Positions 37,580 through 45,940 of a DNA stretch of 49,252 nucleotides are shown piece after piece. The position numbers and the translations under genes were made by a program. Every line of letters begins with the position of its first letter. Within the stretch, counting starts at the first letter, position 1. This stretch comes from Micrococcus sp. EYE_212. Its GTDB lineage: Bacteria; Actinomycetota; Actinomycetes; Actinomycetales; Micrococcaceae. The notes beneath the pieces were generated by a model. That model saw only the letters and a list, made by a program, of their open reading frames with translations, was not told the DNA's origin and did no database searches. The DNA is taken from NCBI RefSeq assembly GCF_023147585.1, contig NZ_JAHXOZ010000017.1, positions 1-49,252 on the forward strand. The letters are read 5' to 3'.

Positions 37580-38159
37580 GACGCCCGAGGGCACCCCCTC
37601 CGCCGACGAGGTGTACGCCGCCGTCCGCGCCGGGCTCCCCGAGCTCGTCGCGGACCTGACCCGCCTCCTCGGCCCCGGCTGGGACGTCGAGGCCGACCCG
37701 GGGGAGCCCAGTCACCCCCACCTGCGCCTGCACGGGTCCCTCGCCGACGACGGCCGCCGCCTCGTCGTGGACGTCCTCCCCGTCCGGTGCCGCTCCCCGC
37801 TCTTCCACGCCACCGTCGGCGTCTCCATGCTCCCCGGCGATCTCGACCCCGCCGGGCTGGGCGCCGACGTCGAGCCGGCGTGGATCACGCGGGTGCGGGC
37901 CCTGGGCGAGGCCATGGAGGCGACGGCGGCGGACCCCGTCCGCGTCTCCGCGCACCCGGGCGGCGGCAGCAAGGGCGCGGCGGCCGTGAAACTCGCGCTC
38001 GCAGACCGCTTCGGCCTGCCGCGCCGGTACGCCAAGGGCTGGCCGGACGAGTTCCTCGGCGTGCGGACGAGCCCCGTCCCGGGGGAGCGGTACGGGGAGT
38101 TCGCCCGGGCGCTCGCCGCCCAGATCCGGGTGCTGGACGCCGTCCCTCCACCGGCCTGA
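37572..38159 (+). CDS. Conserved-type hypothetical protein
   Basis: A 195-residue protein that I do not recognise. It is soluble, acidic in the first 60 residues and has mixed alpha/beta character. A Gly/Lys segment (HPGGGSKGAAAVKLALADRF, about 132-151) resembles a phosphate-binding turn but is not a Walker motif. GC3 bias is strong and the GTG start at 37572 overlaps the ankyrin stop, so it is very probably a real, coupled gene. Confidence 0.65.
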   Translation: MAETPEGTPSADEVYAAVRAGLPELVADLTRLLGPGWDVEADPGEPSHPHLRLHGSLADDGRRLVVDVLPVRCRSPLFHATVGVSMLPGDLDPAGLGADVEPAWITRVRALGEAMEATAADPVRVSAHPGGGSKGAAAVKLALADRFGLPRRYAKGWPDEFLGVRTSPVPGERYGEFARALAAQIRVLDAVPPPA

Positions 38160-38180
38160 CGCGTCCCTCGCGCGGTCTGG

Positions 38181-38186
38181 GAGAAT
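38181..38186 (+). promoter_or_regulatory. Promoter (-10) of dus
   Basis: GAGAAT with 9 nt to the ATG at 38196; GGGCGGGAT in between is not a good ribosome site, so transcription probably begins at or a base or two before the start codon. Confidence 0.4.
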
Positions 38187-38195
38187 GGGCGGGAT

Positions 38196-39503
38196 ATGAC
38201 TGCCACCCCTGACACCGCCGCGCGGCCCGCCTCGGACACCCGCGCCGCCGACCCGAACGCCGTCCACTACGCGAAGGCCGCCGGCGCCGGCCGCCGCATC
38301 GCGGACGACGAGCAGCTGCACGAGGGCCGCCACGCGGCCCCCACCACGGACCGCTTGAGCCTTCCCGCGCTGAAGCTCGGCCCCATCACCGTGGACGTGC
38401 CCGTGGTGCTCGCGCCGATGGCCGGCATCACCAACACGGCCTTCCGCCGCCTGTGCCGCGAGTACGGCGGCGGCCTCTACGTGAACGAGATGGTGACGGC
38501 CCGCGCCCTCGTGGAGCGCAAGCCCGAGTCCATGCGCATCATCAAGCACGATCCGGACGAGGTGCCCCGCTCGGTGCAGCTCTACTCGGTGGACCCCGTC
38601 ACCACGGGCGCCGCCGTCCGCATGCTCGTGGAGGAGGACCGCGCCGACCACATCGACATGAACTTCGGCTGCCCCGTCCCCAAGGTCACCCGCCGCGGCG
38701 GCGGCTCCGCGCTGCCCTGGAAGTCGGAGCTCTTCGCCTCGATCGTGAAGGCCGCCGTGACGGAGGCCTCCAAGAAGGACATCCCGGTCACCGTCAAGAT
38801 GCGCCGCGGCATCGACGAGGACCACCTCACCTTCCTCGACGCCGGCCGCACCGCGCGGGACCTCGGCGTCGCCGCTGTGGCGCTCCACGGCCGCACGACG
38901 CGCCAGTTCTACTCCGGCACCGCCGTGTGGGAGGACATCGCGCGCCTGCGTGAGGCGCTGCCGGACATCCCGGTGCTCGGCAACGGGGACATCTGGTCCG
39001 CCGAGGACGCGATCGCGATGGTCGAGCAGACCGGCGTGGACGGCGTCGTGATCGGGCGCGGCTGCCAGGGCCGCCCGTGGCTGTTCGGGGACCTGCAGGC
39101 CGCGTTCGAGGGACGTCAGGAGCGCTTCCAGCCCACGCTCGGGCAGGTGGCGGACACGCTGTACCGCCACGCGGAGCTGCTCGTGGACACCTTCGAGGGG
39201 GACGAGCTCAAGGCGCTGCGGGACATCCGCAAGCATGTGGCCTGGTACTTCAAGGGCTACCCCGTGGGCTCCGAGATCCGCACGGCGCTCTCCACGGTGC
39301 CCACCCTGGAGGCCATGCGCGAGATCCTCGCGCGCGTGGACCGGGAGCAGCCGTACCCGGGCCTGGACGCCGAGGGCCCGCGCGGCCGCTCCGGCGCCCC
39401 CAAGCGGCCCCACCTGCCGGACGGCTGGCTGGACTCCCGCGAGCTCAACGCGGAGCAGAAGGCCATGATCTCGGCTGCCGAGCTGGACGTCTCCGGTGGC
39501 TGA
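38196..39503 (+). CDS. dus: tRNA-dihydrouridine synthase
   Basis: FMN/NADPH enzyme that reduces uridine in tRNA D-loops. The 435-residue product has an extra N-terminal arm of about 60 residues, then the TIM barrel: VVLAPMAGITNTAFRRL (about 69-85), YVNEMVTARAL (about 94), [18 protein letters not shown] (about 156-173, with the active-site Cys in GCP), GNGDIWSAEDA (about 263) and GRGCQGRPWLF (about 289), the FMN phosphate site. It resembles the DusB-type group. Stop overlaps dgt by 8 bp. Confidence 0.94.
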   Translation: MTATPDTAARPASDTRAADPNAVHYAKAAGAGRRIADDEQLHEGRHAAPTTDRLSLPALKLGPITVDVPVVLAPMAGITNTAFRRLCREYGGGLYVNEMVTARALVERKPESMRIIKHDPDEVPRSVQLYSVDPVTTGAAVRMLVEEDRADHIDMNFGCPVPKVTRRGGGSALPWKSELFASIVKAAVTEASKKDIPVTVKMRRGIDEDHLTFLDAGRTARDLGVAAVALHGRTTRQFYSGTAVWEDIARLREALPDIPVLGNGDIWSAEDAIAMVEQTGVDGVVIGRGCQGRPWLFGDLQAAFEGRQERFQPTLGQVADTLYRHAELLVDTFEGDELKALRDIRKHVAWYFKGYPVGSEIRTALSTVPTLEAMREILARVDREQPYPGLDAEGPRGRSGAPKRPHLPDGWLDSRELNAEQKAMISAAELDVSGG

Positions 39504-40905
39504 GCCCACGACGCCGGCGCGCGCCGCCGCGTACGGGCCCGCCTCGCCGTCGTCGCCCTGGACCGGGGCCGCCCACCAGCCGGTGCTGTTCGGCTCCGAG
39601 GGCCGGCCCCCGTACGCCGGCCGCGCTGTGCAGACCCCCGGCTACACGCCGTGGGACCGGGAGCGGTGGCTGCCCGAGCCGCCCAAGTCCTCCTACCGTT
39701 CGGACTTCGAGCGGGACCGTGCCCGCGTGCTGCACTCCGCGGGCCTGCGTCGGCTGGGGGCCAAGACCCAGGTGGTCGCCCCGGACGCGGACGACTTCGC
39801 CCGCACCCGCCTGACGCACTCGCTCGAGGTGGCCCAGGTGGGGCGTGAACTCGGCCGGTCGCTGGGCTGCGACCCCGACCTCGTGGACACCGCCTGCCTG
39901 TCCCACGACCTCGGCCATCCGCCCTTCGGGCACAACGGGGAGAAGGCGCTCGACGCGGTCAGCGAGGACGTTGGCGGCTTCGAGGGCAACGCCCAGACCC
40001 TGCGGCTGCTGGCCCGCCTCGAGCAGAAGAAGCTCTTCGCGGACGGCTCCTCCGCGGGCCTGAACCTCACGCGCGCCGCCCTCGACGCCGCGTGCAAGTA
40101 CCCCTGGACCCGTGAGGACGCCCCGCTGCGCCCCGACGGCACGCGTTCGCGCAAGTTCGGCGTCTACGCGGACGACCTGCCCGTGTTCCGCTGGTTCCGC
40201 GCCGGTGTGCCCGGCCCCCGGAAGTCCATGGAGGCCCAGGTCATGGACCTCGCGGACGACATCTCCTACTCCGTGCACGACGTCGAGGACGGCGTGGTCA
40301 ACGCCGCGTTCCAGCTCAAGTGGCTGGCCATCCCGGAGCACCGGGAGCGCGTCGTGGAGACCACCCGCCAGTGGTACCTGCCGCACACGGACCCGGCCGA
40401 GGTCGACGCGGCCCTGGCCCGCCTCGAGGCCACCGACGTGTGGGTCTCCAAGATGGACGGCTCCCGGCGGGCGCTCGCGGCGATGAAGGACATGACGAGT
40501 CAGCTGATCGGCCGGTTCTGCAGCGCCGCCTTCGACGCCACGCGCCAGGTGTTCGGCAACGAGCCGCTGACCCGCCACGGCGCCGACGTCGTGGTGCCCG
40601 AGGAGACGGAGACCGAGATCGCCGTGATGAAGGGCATCGCGGCGGCCTACGTGATGACCGCGGAGCAGCGCCAGCCGCTCTACGCGCGGCAGCGCGAGGT
40701 GCTCGCGGAGCTCGTGGCGCTGCTGGACGCCACGGGGGACCGGTACCTCGAGCCGATGTTCGCGTTCGACTGGGCGCAGGCCCCCGACGACGCAGCCCGG
40801 CGCCGCGTGCTGATCGACCAGATCGCCTCGCTCACCGATTCGACCGCCGTCGAGTGGCACCACACCCTGGTGCGCGGCGAGCCGTTCACCCGCGTCTGGG
40901 TCTGA
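39496..40905 (+). CDS. dgt: dGTPase-like triphosphohydrolase (HD domain)
   Basis: Hydrolyses dGTP or other dNTPs to the nucleoside and triphosphate, adjusting dNTP pools. The 469-residue product shows the HD motif set: RTRLTHSLEVAQVGRELGR (about 97-115), CLSHDLGHPPFGHNGEKAL (about 134-152, HD metal residues) and DLADDISYSVHDVEDG (about 254-269). GTG start overlapping the dus stop; the pairing of dus with dgt is frequent in actinobacteria, often followed by dnaG, which here lies 5 kb further on. Confidence 0.92.
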   Translation: MAEPTTPARAAAYGPASPSSPWTGAAHQPVLFGSEGRPPYAGRAVQTPGYTPWDRERWLPEPPKSSYRSDFERDRARVLHSAGLRRLGAKTQVVAPDADDFARTRLTHSLEVAQVGRELGRSLGCDPDLVDTACLSHDLGHPPFGHNGEKALDAVSEDVGGFEGNAQTLRLLARLEQKKLFADGSSAGLNLTRAALDAACKYPWTREDAPLRPDGTRSRKFGVYADDLPVFRWFRAGVPGPRKSMEAQVMDLADDISYSVHDVEDGVVNAAFQLKWLAIPEHRERVVETTRQWYLPHTDPAEVDAALARLEATDVWVSKMDGSRRALAAMKDMTSQLIGRFCSAAFDATRQVFGNEPLTRHGADVVVPEETETEIAVMKGIAAAYVMTAEQRQPLYARQREVLAELVALLDATGDRYLEPMFAFDWAQAPDDAARRRVLIDQIASLTDSTAVEWHHTLVRGEPFTRVWV

Positions 40906-40922
40906 GCGCCTGGGCTGGAACG

Positions 40923-40940
40923 CGCAGCCGACGGGCTGCG
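40923..40940. terminator. Hairpin between convergent dgt and tetR genes
   Basis: CGCAGCC (40923-40929) and GGCTGCG (40934-40940) pair perfectly with a 4-nt loop, inside the 47-base gap between two convergent stops; it could end transcription from both sides. Confidence 0.5.
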
Positions 40941-40952
40941 GCCCGGTGACGA

Positions 40953-41615
40953 TCAGTCCAGGTGGATCTCAAGGGCCGCCTCCAGCAGCGCGGCGCCGTC
41001 GTCGGGGGACAGTGGCCCGAAGTGGCCGAAGACCTCGGCGCTGACCGCACCGAGCAGAGCCGTCCAGGCACGGGTGGCCGCGGTGACCTGAGGCGCCGTG
41101 GCCTCCACCTGAAGCTCCTCGACGGCCTGCGCCACGAACGGCGGGCTGAGCCGGGCGGCGTCGTCGTCCTCGGTGCCGGGGGTTCGGAAGGCGCCGTCGG
41201 CGGCGGCCTGCAGACCGTGCCGGGTCAACCGCAGCCCGGGGCCTGAGGTGCGTTCGGCCGGGGCGTGGTAGCCGGGAACCGGTGAGCCGTAGATCAGCGC
41301 CCACTGCGCCGGGTGGGCCAGCGCCCAGGTGCGCATGGCGTGGGCGAGCGTCCGCATCCGGGTCCGCGGCTCGGTGATTCCCGCGATGTCCTGTTCCACC
41401 GCATCGGCCAGGGAAGAGAAGGCGTCCTCCAGCAGCCGGGTGAGCAGCTCGTCGCGGCTGGCCACGTACCGGTAGACGCCGGAGGGCACCACCCCGAGTT
41501 CGCGGGCGACCTCGCGCAGGGACAGTCCGGCGGCGCCGTGCTCGGCCAGCTGCCGCCGCCCGACAGCGAGCACTAGCTCATCCATCTCGGCACGGGTGCG
41601 GCGGGGGCGGGACAT
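40953..41615 (-). CDS. TetR-family transcriptional regulator
   Basis: A 220-residue regulator. The N-terminal helix-turn-helix is clear (GLSLREVARELGVVPSGVYRYVASRDELLTRLL, about 32-64), followed by a ligand-binding domain of the WHG type (WALIYGSPVPGYHAP, about 118-132). It is divergent from an epimerase gene, and two 15-bp palindromes lie between them. It probably represses that gene and itself, with release by an unknown ligand. The ATG at 41615 is preferred; the frame stays open further upstream, but that part would overlap the operator. Confidence 0.88.
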   Translation of the reverse strand: MSRPRRTRAEMDELVLAVGRRQLAEHGAAGLSLREVARELGVVPSGVYRYVASRDELLTRLLEDAFSSLADAVEQDIAGITEPRTRMRTLAHAMRTWALAHPAQWALIYGSPVPGYHAPAERTSGPGLRLTRHGLQAAADGAFRTPGTEDDDAARLSPPFVAQAVEELQVEATAPQVTAATRAWTALLGAVSAEVFGHFGPLSPDDGAALLEAALEIHLD

Positions 41616-41668
41616 GGATCCATCATGGCATCCGCTCGCAGAGGCTCCGGCGCGGGGTGCAGAGGCGA

Positions 41669-41710
41669 TAGAGTGAGCACCGCTCACTCACTGGTGAGCG
41701 GTGCTCACTC
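41669..41710. promoter_or_regulatory. Double palindromic operator with overlapping promoter
   Basis: Two perfect 15-bp palindromes of the form GTGAGC-N3-GCTCAC lie at 41673-41687 and 41694-41708, with centres 21 bp (two helix turns) apart. Together they form a perfect 17-bp inverted repeat (41671-41687 / 41694-41710) with loop TCACTG. A plus-strand TAGAGT -10 box (41669-41674) overlaps the first site, so occupancy would block transcription of the epimerase gene. This fits two TetR dimers bound cooperatively. Confidence 0.8.
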
Positions 41711-41755
41711 CCGGCTCGTGGGGTGCGCGTCTTCGCCGTCGTCCCGGGAGTCCCC

Positions 41756-42658
41756 ATGCATGCCGCCGTCTTCGGTGCCGGTCAGATCAGCTCCGCCCTC
41801 GTCCCCCTGTTGCTCTCCGCTGGCCACTCCGTCAGCATCGTCCGCCGCCGCGCCTGGACGGACGAGGACGCCGCACGGCTGTCTCCGGCCGGTCAGCGCG
41901 GCGCGCTCACCCTGCTCACCGGCGACGTCGGCGACCCGGCTCTGCTGCGGCAGGCATTGGACGGTGCCGACGTGGTCTTCCACCTGATCCATGCCGCCTA
42001 CTCCACCGAGGTGTGGCGCCGCGAGCTTCCGCCGCGGGAGCGGGCCGTCATGGACGCGGCCGCCGAGCGTGAGATCCCCGTCGTGTTCCCGGAGTCCGTC
42101 TACGCCTGGGGGCATCAGGCCGAGGACCTCCATGAGGGCCGAGCGGTCAGCCCGTGCTCTCCGCTGGGTCAGGTGCGCGCCGAGCTGCTGGCCGCGCGTC
42201 GAGAGCACCCGGCCCGGACCCTGTCCGTGGTTGCCTCCGACTTCATCGGGCCCACCGCGGCCGCCACCAGCGTGCAGGCCCTCGTCCTGGATCGCGCCGC
42301 CGCCGGCCGGCGTGCGGTGGTGTTCGGCGACCCGGACCAGCCGCACTCGCTGACACGGCTGCCGGACCTGGCCGCCGCCCTGCTGCGCTGCGCGGAGCAC
42401 GCCGAGGACCTGGCCCCGTCCGGGGACGCGGTGCTGCACGCCCCGACGCCGCCGGCGCGCAGCCTGCGCGCCGAGGCCCACCAGGCGGCGACGACGGCCG
42501 GTGTGCCGCTGCGGGGGATGCTCGCCGTGCCCGGCCCCCTGCTGCGGGGCGCGGGACGGTTCTCCGCGACGGCGCGGGAGCTGCACCGGCAGCGCTACCT
42601 GTGGACGCGGCCCTGTGTGCTGCGGCCCGGCGTGCTCGGGCAGGCCCCGATCAGCTGA
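41756..42658 (+). CDS. NAD(P)-dependent epimerase/dehydratase-like protein
   Basis: A 300-residue Rossmann-fold protein of the atypical or extended SDR group. The nucleotide-binding start VFGAGQISSALVPLLLSAGHSVSIVRRR (about 4-31) has the GxGxxG-like turn; a conserved Tyr/Lys catalytic pair is not evident (PESVYAWGH is the nearest YxxxK-like spot), so enzymatic activity is uncertain. The ATG at 41756 has GGGAG 5 nt upstream. It is controlled by the adjacent TetR operator and ends 8 bp inside the convergent sirtuin gene. Confidence 0.75.
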   Translation: MHAAVFGAGQISSALVPLLLSAGHSVSIVRRRAWTDEDAARLSPAGQRGALTLLTGDVGDPALLRQALDGADVVFHLIHAAYSTEVWRRELPPRERAVMDAAAEREIPVVFPESVYAWGHQAEDLHEGRAVSPCSPLGQVRAELLAARREHPARTLSVVASDFIGPTAAATSVQALVLDRAAAGRRAVVFGDPDQPHSLTRLPDLAAALLRCAEHAEDLAPSGDAVLHAPTPPARSLRAEAHQAATTAGVPLRGMLAVPGPLLRGAGRFSATARELHRQRYLWTRPCVLRPGVLGQAPIS

Positions 42659-43454
42659 GCAGCGCGGGCAGGATCACCCCTGCCGGGCCGGCCAGGCGGT
42701 GGGTCACCGCGGGGGACAGCTCCGTGAGGTCCGGGTTGATCTCCACGACGGCGGCGCCGGCCCCCAGCGCGACGAACGGCAGGGACGCCGCCGGCTGCAC
42801 GACGCCCGAGGTGCCGATCACGACGGCCAGATCGCACGCCTCGAGCGCGGCATAGGCGCGGTCCCATGCGTCGGCGGGGAGCATCTCGCCGAACCACACG
42901 ATCCCCGGCCGGACGAGCCCATCGCCGCACACCGTGCACGGCGGCGGATGGTGCCCCAGCATCGCCTCGAGGTCGGCCTCGGAGCCCGCCGCGCCGTCGT
43001 CGGCGGCGCCGGGGTCCACGTCCGCGGGCGCGCCGCACTCCGCGCATCGGAACGCGAACAGGGAGCCGTGCAGGTGCGAGAGCACGCGGGAGCCGGCGCG
43101 CTCATGGAGATCGTCCACGTTCTGCGTGACGACCTCGAGCGCAGGCACCCGCTCCTGCCAGGCCGCGACGGCCGCGTGCCCCGCGTTCGGGGCGACGGCC
43201 CGGACCATGCGGGCGCGCCAGCGGTACCAGGACCACACCAGCGCGGGATCGGCGAGGAACGCCTCCTCCGTGGCGAGCGCCTCGGGGGAGAAGCGCTCCC
43301 ACAGGCCGGTCTGCGCGTCGCGGAAGGTCGGCACGCCGGACTCGGCGCTCATGCCCGCGCCGGTGAGCACCACGGGGCGCTCGGCGGCGCGGATCAGGCG
43401 GCGGACGGCGTCGAGGTCGGGGGAGTCGAGCGGGGCGGAGGTCTGGTCGCTCAT
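42651..43454 (-). CDS. Sir2-family NAD-dependent protein deacylase
   Basis: Removes acyl groups from lysine using NAD+. The 267-residue product has TGAGMSAESGVPTFRD (about 36-51), TQNVDDLHERAG (about 114), catalytic His in HLHGSLFAF (about 130) and two zinc Cys pairs: CAEC (about 140) and CTVC (about 177). All are intact. WFGEMLP follows the zinc ribbon as usual. The start at 43454 is 6 nt past a TAGGCT box that overlaps the stop codon of pabB, so it can be transcribed alone. Converges with and overlaps the epimerase gene. Confidence 0.92.
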   Translation of the reverse strand: MSDQTSAPLDSPDLDAVRRLIRAAERPVVLTGAGMSAESGVPTFRDAQTGLWERFSPEALATEEAFLADPALVWSWYRWRARMVRAVAPNAGHAAVAAWQERVPALEVVTQNVDDLHERAGSRVLSHLHGSLFAFRCAECGAPADVDPGAADDGAAGSEADLEAMLGHHPPPCTVCGDGLVRPGIVWFGEMLPADAWDRAYAALEACDLAVVIGTSGVVQPAASLPFVALGAGAAVVEINPDLTELSPAVTHRLAGPAGVILPALLS

Positions 43455-43460
43455 GAGCCC

Positions 43461-43466
43461 AGCCTA
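43461..43466 (-). promoter_or_regulatory. Leaderless promoter of the sirtuin gene
   Basis: TAGGCT read on the minus strand, 6 nt before the ATG at 43454; its first three bases are the TAG stop codon of pabB. Its -35 region must lie inside pabB coding sequence. Confidence 0.5.
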
Positions 43467-45071
43467 CGAGGGGCGCGCGTCCCCGCTGCCGGTCACCCGT
43501 GCGAACGCCCGGCGCAGCGCCCCCGCCTTGAGCAGCACCTCGTCGTACTCCGCGTCGGCGTCCGAGTCGGCGACGATCGCCCCGCCCGCGCCGATCGACC
43601 AGCGGCCTGAGCCTCCGGTCGCGTCGTCGTCGGCTCCCGGGGCGAGGACCGCCGTGCGGATCACGATGCTCAGCTCGCACGCCCCGTCCGCGCTGAGCAG
43701 CCCGAGCGCCCCCGAATAGACCCCGCGCGGCGCCCCCTCCCACTGCGCCAGCAGCTCGACCGTGCGCCGCTTCGGCGCGCCCGTCATGGACCCGCCGGGG
43801 AAGAGGGAGCGGGCCACGTCCACGGCGGTCAGCCCCGGGAGGGCACGGCCCGTGACGGTGGAGACCAGCTGGTGCACGGACGCGTACGACTCGACCGCCA
43901 TGAGCGAGGGCACCTGCACGGAGCCGGGCACGCACACACGCGTGAGGTCGTTGCGCAGCAGGTCCACGATCATGAGGTTCTCGGCGCGCGTCTTGGGGTC
44001 GGCGGCGAGCGCGCGGGCCGCGTCGGCGTCCTCGGCCGGATCCGCGTGCCGGGCCGCGGTGCCCTTGATCGGCTTGGTGCTGTACCTCCCGTCCCGGCCG
44101 GAGAGGAAGCGCTCGGGGGAGGCGGAGACCACGGCCCAGCGGTCCGGGCCGGCGCCGTGCTCGATCAGCGCCGCGTACGGGGTGGGGTGGTGCGCCGCGA
44201 GGTCCCGGAACAGGACGAGCGGGTCCACGCGCACGGCCGGGTCCACGTCGAAGCGGGTGGTCAGGCACAGCTCGTAGGACTCGCCCTCGCGCAGGGCACG
44301 GTGGCACCGCTCCATGAGCGCGGTGTAGGCGGCACGGTCCGCGCGCCAGGTCCCTGCCACCTGGGCCCCTCCGGCTGCCCCCGCCACCCCCGACGACGAC
44401 GGCGCGCGCCCGCCGTCCCCGGCCGGTGCCGCGTGCGCCCGGGGGACGGTGAGGGCGTCGCGCACGCGGGCCGCCCACGCCTCGACGCCCCGCTCCGCCG
44501 CGGCCGCGTCCAGGGAGACGACGCAGCAGGTGAGCGAGCCGTCGTGATGGTCCACGACCGCGTACCGGCTGGGACGCAGCCAGAACAGCGCGGGCAGCGG
44601 CGCCGGGTCCGCCGGAGCGCGCGGTGGGGGCGCGACGCCCAGGTCGGCCAGGCCGAGCTCGTAGCCGAGGAACCCGACGTGCCCGCCGCGCAGGGGGAGG
44701 CCCTCGCCGCCCACCACGGGGCGCGGGGCCGACGCCGCGGCCAGCTCAGCCCAGGCTGCCTCGGCGTCGCGGGGGTCCGGCCGGCGGAGCACGCGCGGCC
44801 CCGGCGAGGGGACGGCCTCGGGGGAGCCGTCGGCGGCGTCCTCGCCCAGGACGTCGACGGCGTCGCCCACGATGCTCCAGCGCGCCTCGCCCGCGTCCGG
44901 CAGGGCGGAGTCGAGCCAGAACGAGGGGGCGCCGCGCACGACGGCGTGCTCGGCGACGGCGCCGGCCGCGCTCGCGGCGGTGTGCCCGAGCCCCGTGAGG
45001 GCGCCCGCGTCCAGGACCCGGGTGGCGACGTGCAGCGGCGCGGACGCGGGGGGCCGAGGCGGGGTGGGCAT
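43464..45071 (-). CDS. pabB: Aminodeoxychorismate synthase component I
   Basis: Converts chorismate and ammonia to 4-amino-4-deoxychorismate for folate synthesis. The 535-residue product has the chorismate-binding domain with STKPIKGTAARH; the lysine in PIKGT is the mark of PabB rather than TrpE (PIAGT). ENLMIVDLLRNDLTRVC, FPGGSMTGAPKRRTVELL and GAIVADSDADAEYDEVLLKA follow. The N-terminal half contains a low-complexity insert (about 220-245). There is no fused glutaminase or lyase; PabA and PabC must be elsewhere. The ATG at 45071 is chosen over the one three codons upstream because a TACAGT box is 7 nt before it. Confidence 0.9.
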   Translation of the reverse strand: MPTPPRPPASAPLHVATRVLDAGALTGLGHTAASAAGAVAEHAVVRGAPSFWLDSALPDAGEARWSIVGDAVDVLGEDAADGSPEAVPSPGPRVLRRPDPRDAEAAWAELAAASAPRPVVGGEGLPLRGGHVGFLGYELGLADLGVAPPPRAPADPAPLPALFWLRPSRYAVVDHHDGSLTCCVVSLDAAAAERGVEAWAARVRDALTVPRAHAAPAGDGGRAPSSSGVAGAAGGAQVAGTWRADRAAYTALMERCHRALREGESYELCLTTRFDVDPAVRVDPLVLFRDLAAHHPTPYAALIEHGAGPDRWAVVSASPERFLSGRDGRYSTKPIKGTAARHADPAEDADAARALAADPKTRAENLMIVDLLRNDLTRVCVPGSVQVPSLMAVESYASVHQLVSTVTGRALPGLTAVDVARSLFPGGSMTGAPKRRTVELLAQWEGAPRGVYSGALGLLSADGACELSIVIRTAVLAPGADDDATGGSGRWSIGAGGAIVADSDADAEYDEVLLKAGALRRAFARVTGSGDARPS

Positions 45072-45078
45072 GGGGACC

Positions 45079-45084
45079 ACTGTA
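45079..45084 (-). promoter_or_regulatory. Leaderless promoter of pabB
   Basis: TACAGT on the minus strand, 7 nt before the ATG at 45071, no ribosome site in between. Confidence 0.5.
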
Positions 45085-45155
45085 GGAGCCCCACCCGCGT
45101 CGATCGTGTCTGAACCGTGCCCTCGCCGTGATCGACCTCATGCGTGGCGTCTGCC

Positions 45156-45161
45156 TAGGGT
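45156..45161 (+). promoter_or_regulatory. Leaderless promoter of the lipoprotein gene
   Basis: TAGGGT ends 5 nt before the ATG at 45167; it is identical to the ligA box. Confidence 0.5.
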
Positions 45162-45166
45162 GGGGC

Positions 45167-45838
45167 ATGGCCCTCTCGCACTCCTCGCCTCTCCGTCGGC
45201 AGCGCCGCAGCGGCTTCGCGGCGCTGGCGGCCGTCGCCATGCTGGCCGGGGCCGGGTGTGCCGCGGAGCCCATCCCGTCCGAGGCGGCGCTGCCCACCGA
45301 GCGCGGCGCGGAGGTGCGCGAGCCCGACGTGCGCGAGACCGCGGAGAGCGTCCCGGGGGTCTCCGCGACGGCGCTCGAGTTCTGGCGGCCCGCGGAGTTG
45401 GTCATCGCCGAGGAGGTCGAACCCGCCGGCTCCCTCGTGGACCTGGCGGAACGGTCGGAGCTGGTGGTGTGCGGGACCGTCGCCGCGGTCCGCGAACGCG
45501 CCGATGGCTTCGAGGGTGCCACGACACTGATGGTGGACGTGGGGCAGGTCCTCAAGGGCTCGGCCGCGGGCCAGGTGCGCGTGGACGTCCACGTGCGGGT
45601 GGGGCGCACGATGGCGGGGGACGCCCTCGCGGCCCCGGACGAGGACTACCTCTGGTTCCTCACCCCGGGCGACGACGAGGGCGTCTGGTACGCCACCACC
45701 GTGACGGGCGTCCTGGGCCCGGGCACGGACGGACCCGTCACCGCCGTGCTCCAGCCGCAGGACACCACGATGGTGGTGCCGGCCGACGTCGCCTCCCTGG
45801 ACGCCGCCGCCCAGCGCGCCGGCCTGGCGGACGCCTGA
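45167..45838 (+). CDS. Putative lipoprotein of unknown function
   Basis: A 223-residue protein with a lipoprotein signal: basic start (RRQRRSG), hydrophobic stretch (FAALAAVAMLAGAG) and lipobox ending at C31. The exported part is acidic. A domain from about 98 (SELVVCGTVAAVRER...LMVDVGQVLKG...VRVDVHVRVG...EDYLWFLTPGDD...WYATTVTGVLGP) looks like a small OB-like beta-barrel, reminiscent of bacterial proteins with a conserved YxxFL segment, but I do not recognise a named family. It is divergent from pabB and upstream of dnaG. Confidence 0.75.
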   Translation: MALSHSSPLRRQRRSGFAALAAVAMLAGAGCAAEPIPSEAALPTERGAEVREPDVRETAESVPGVSATALEFWRPAELVIAEEVEPAGSLVDLAERSELVVCGTVAAVRERADGFEGATTLMVDVGQVLKGSAAGQVRVDVHVRVGRTMAGDALAAPDEDYLWFLTPGDDEGVWYATTVTGVLGPGTDGPVTAVLQPQDTTMVVPADVASLDAAAQRAGLADA

Positions 45839-45927
45839 GGCCGACGCGGCTCCTGCACCGCCAGCGCGGCCTCGTCTCCCGTCCCCACCCGCGCGTCCGC
45901 CCGGGGCTGAGCGCGTCGCCGCCTCCC

Positions 45928-45933
45928 TAGAAT
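45928..45933 (+). promoter_or_regulatory. Leaderless promoter of dnaG
   Basis: TAGAAT, 7 nt before the ATG at 45941. It is the closest match to the ideal actinobacterial -10 box in the window. Confidence 0.55.
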
Positions 45934-45940
45934 GGTCCGC

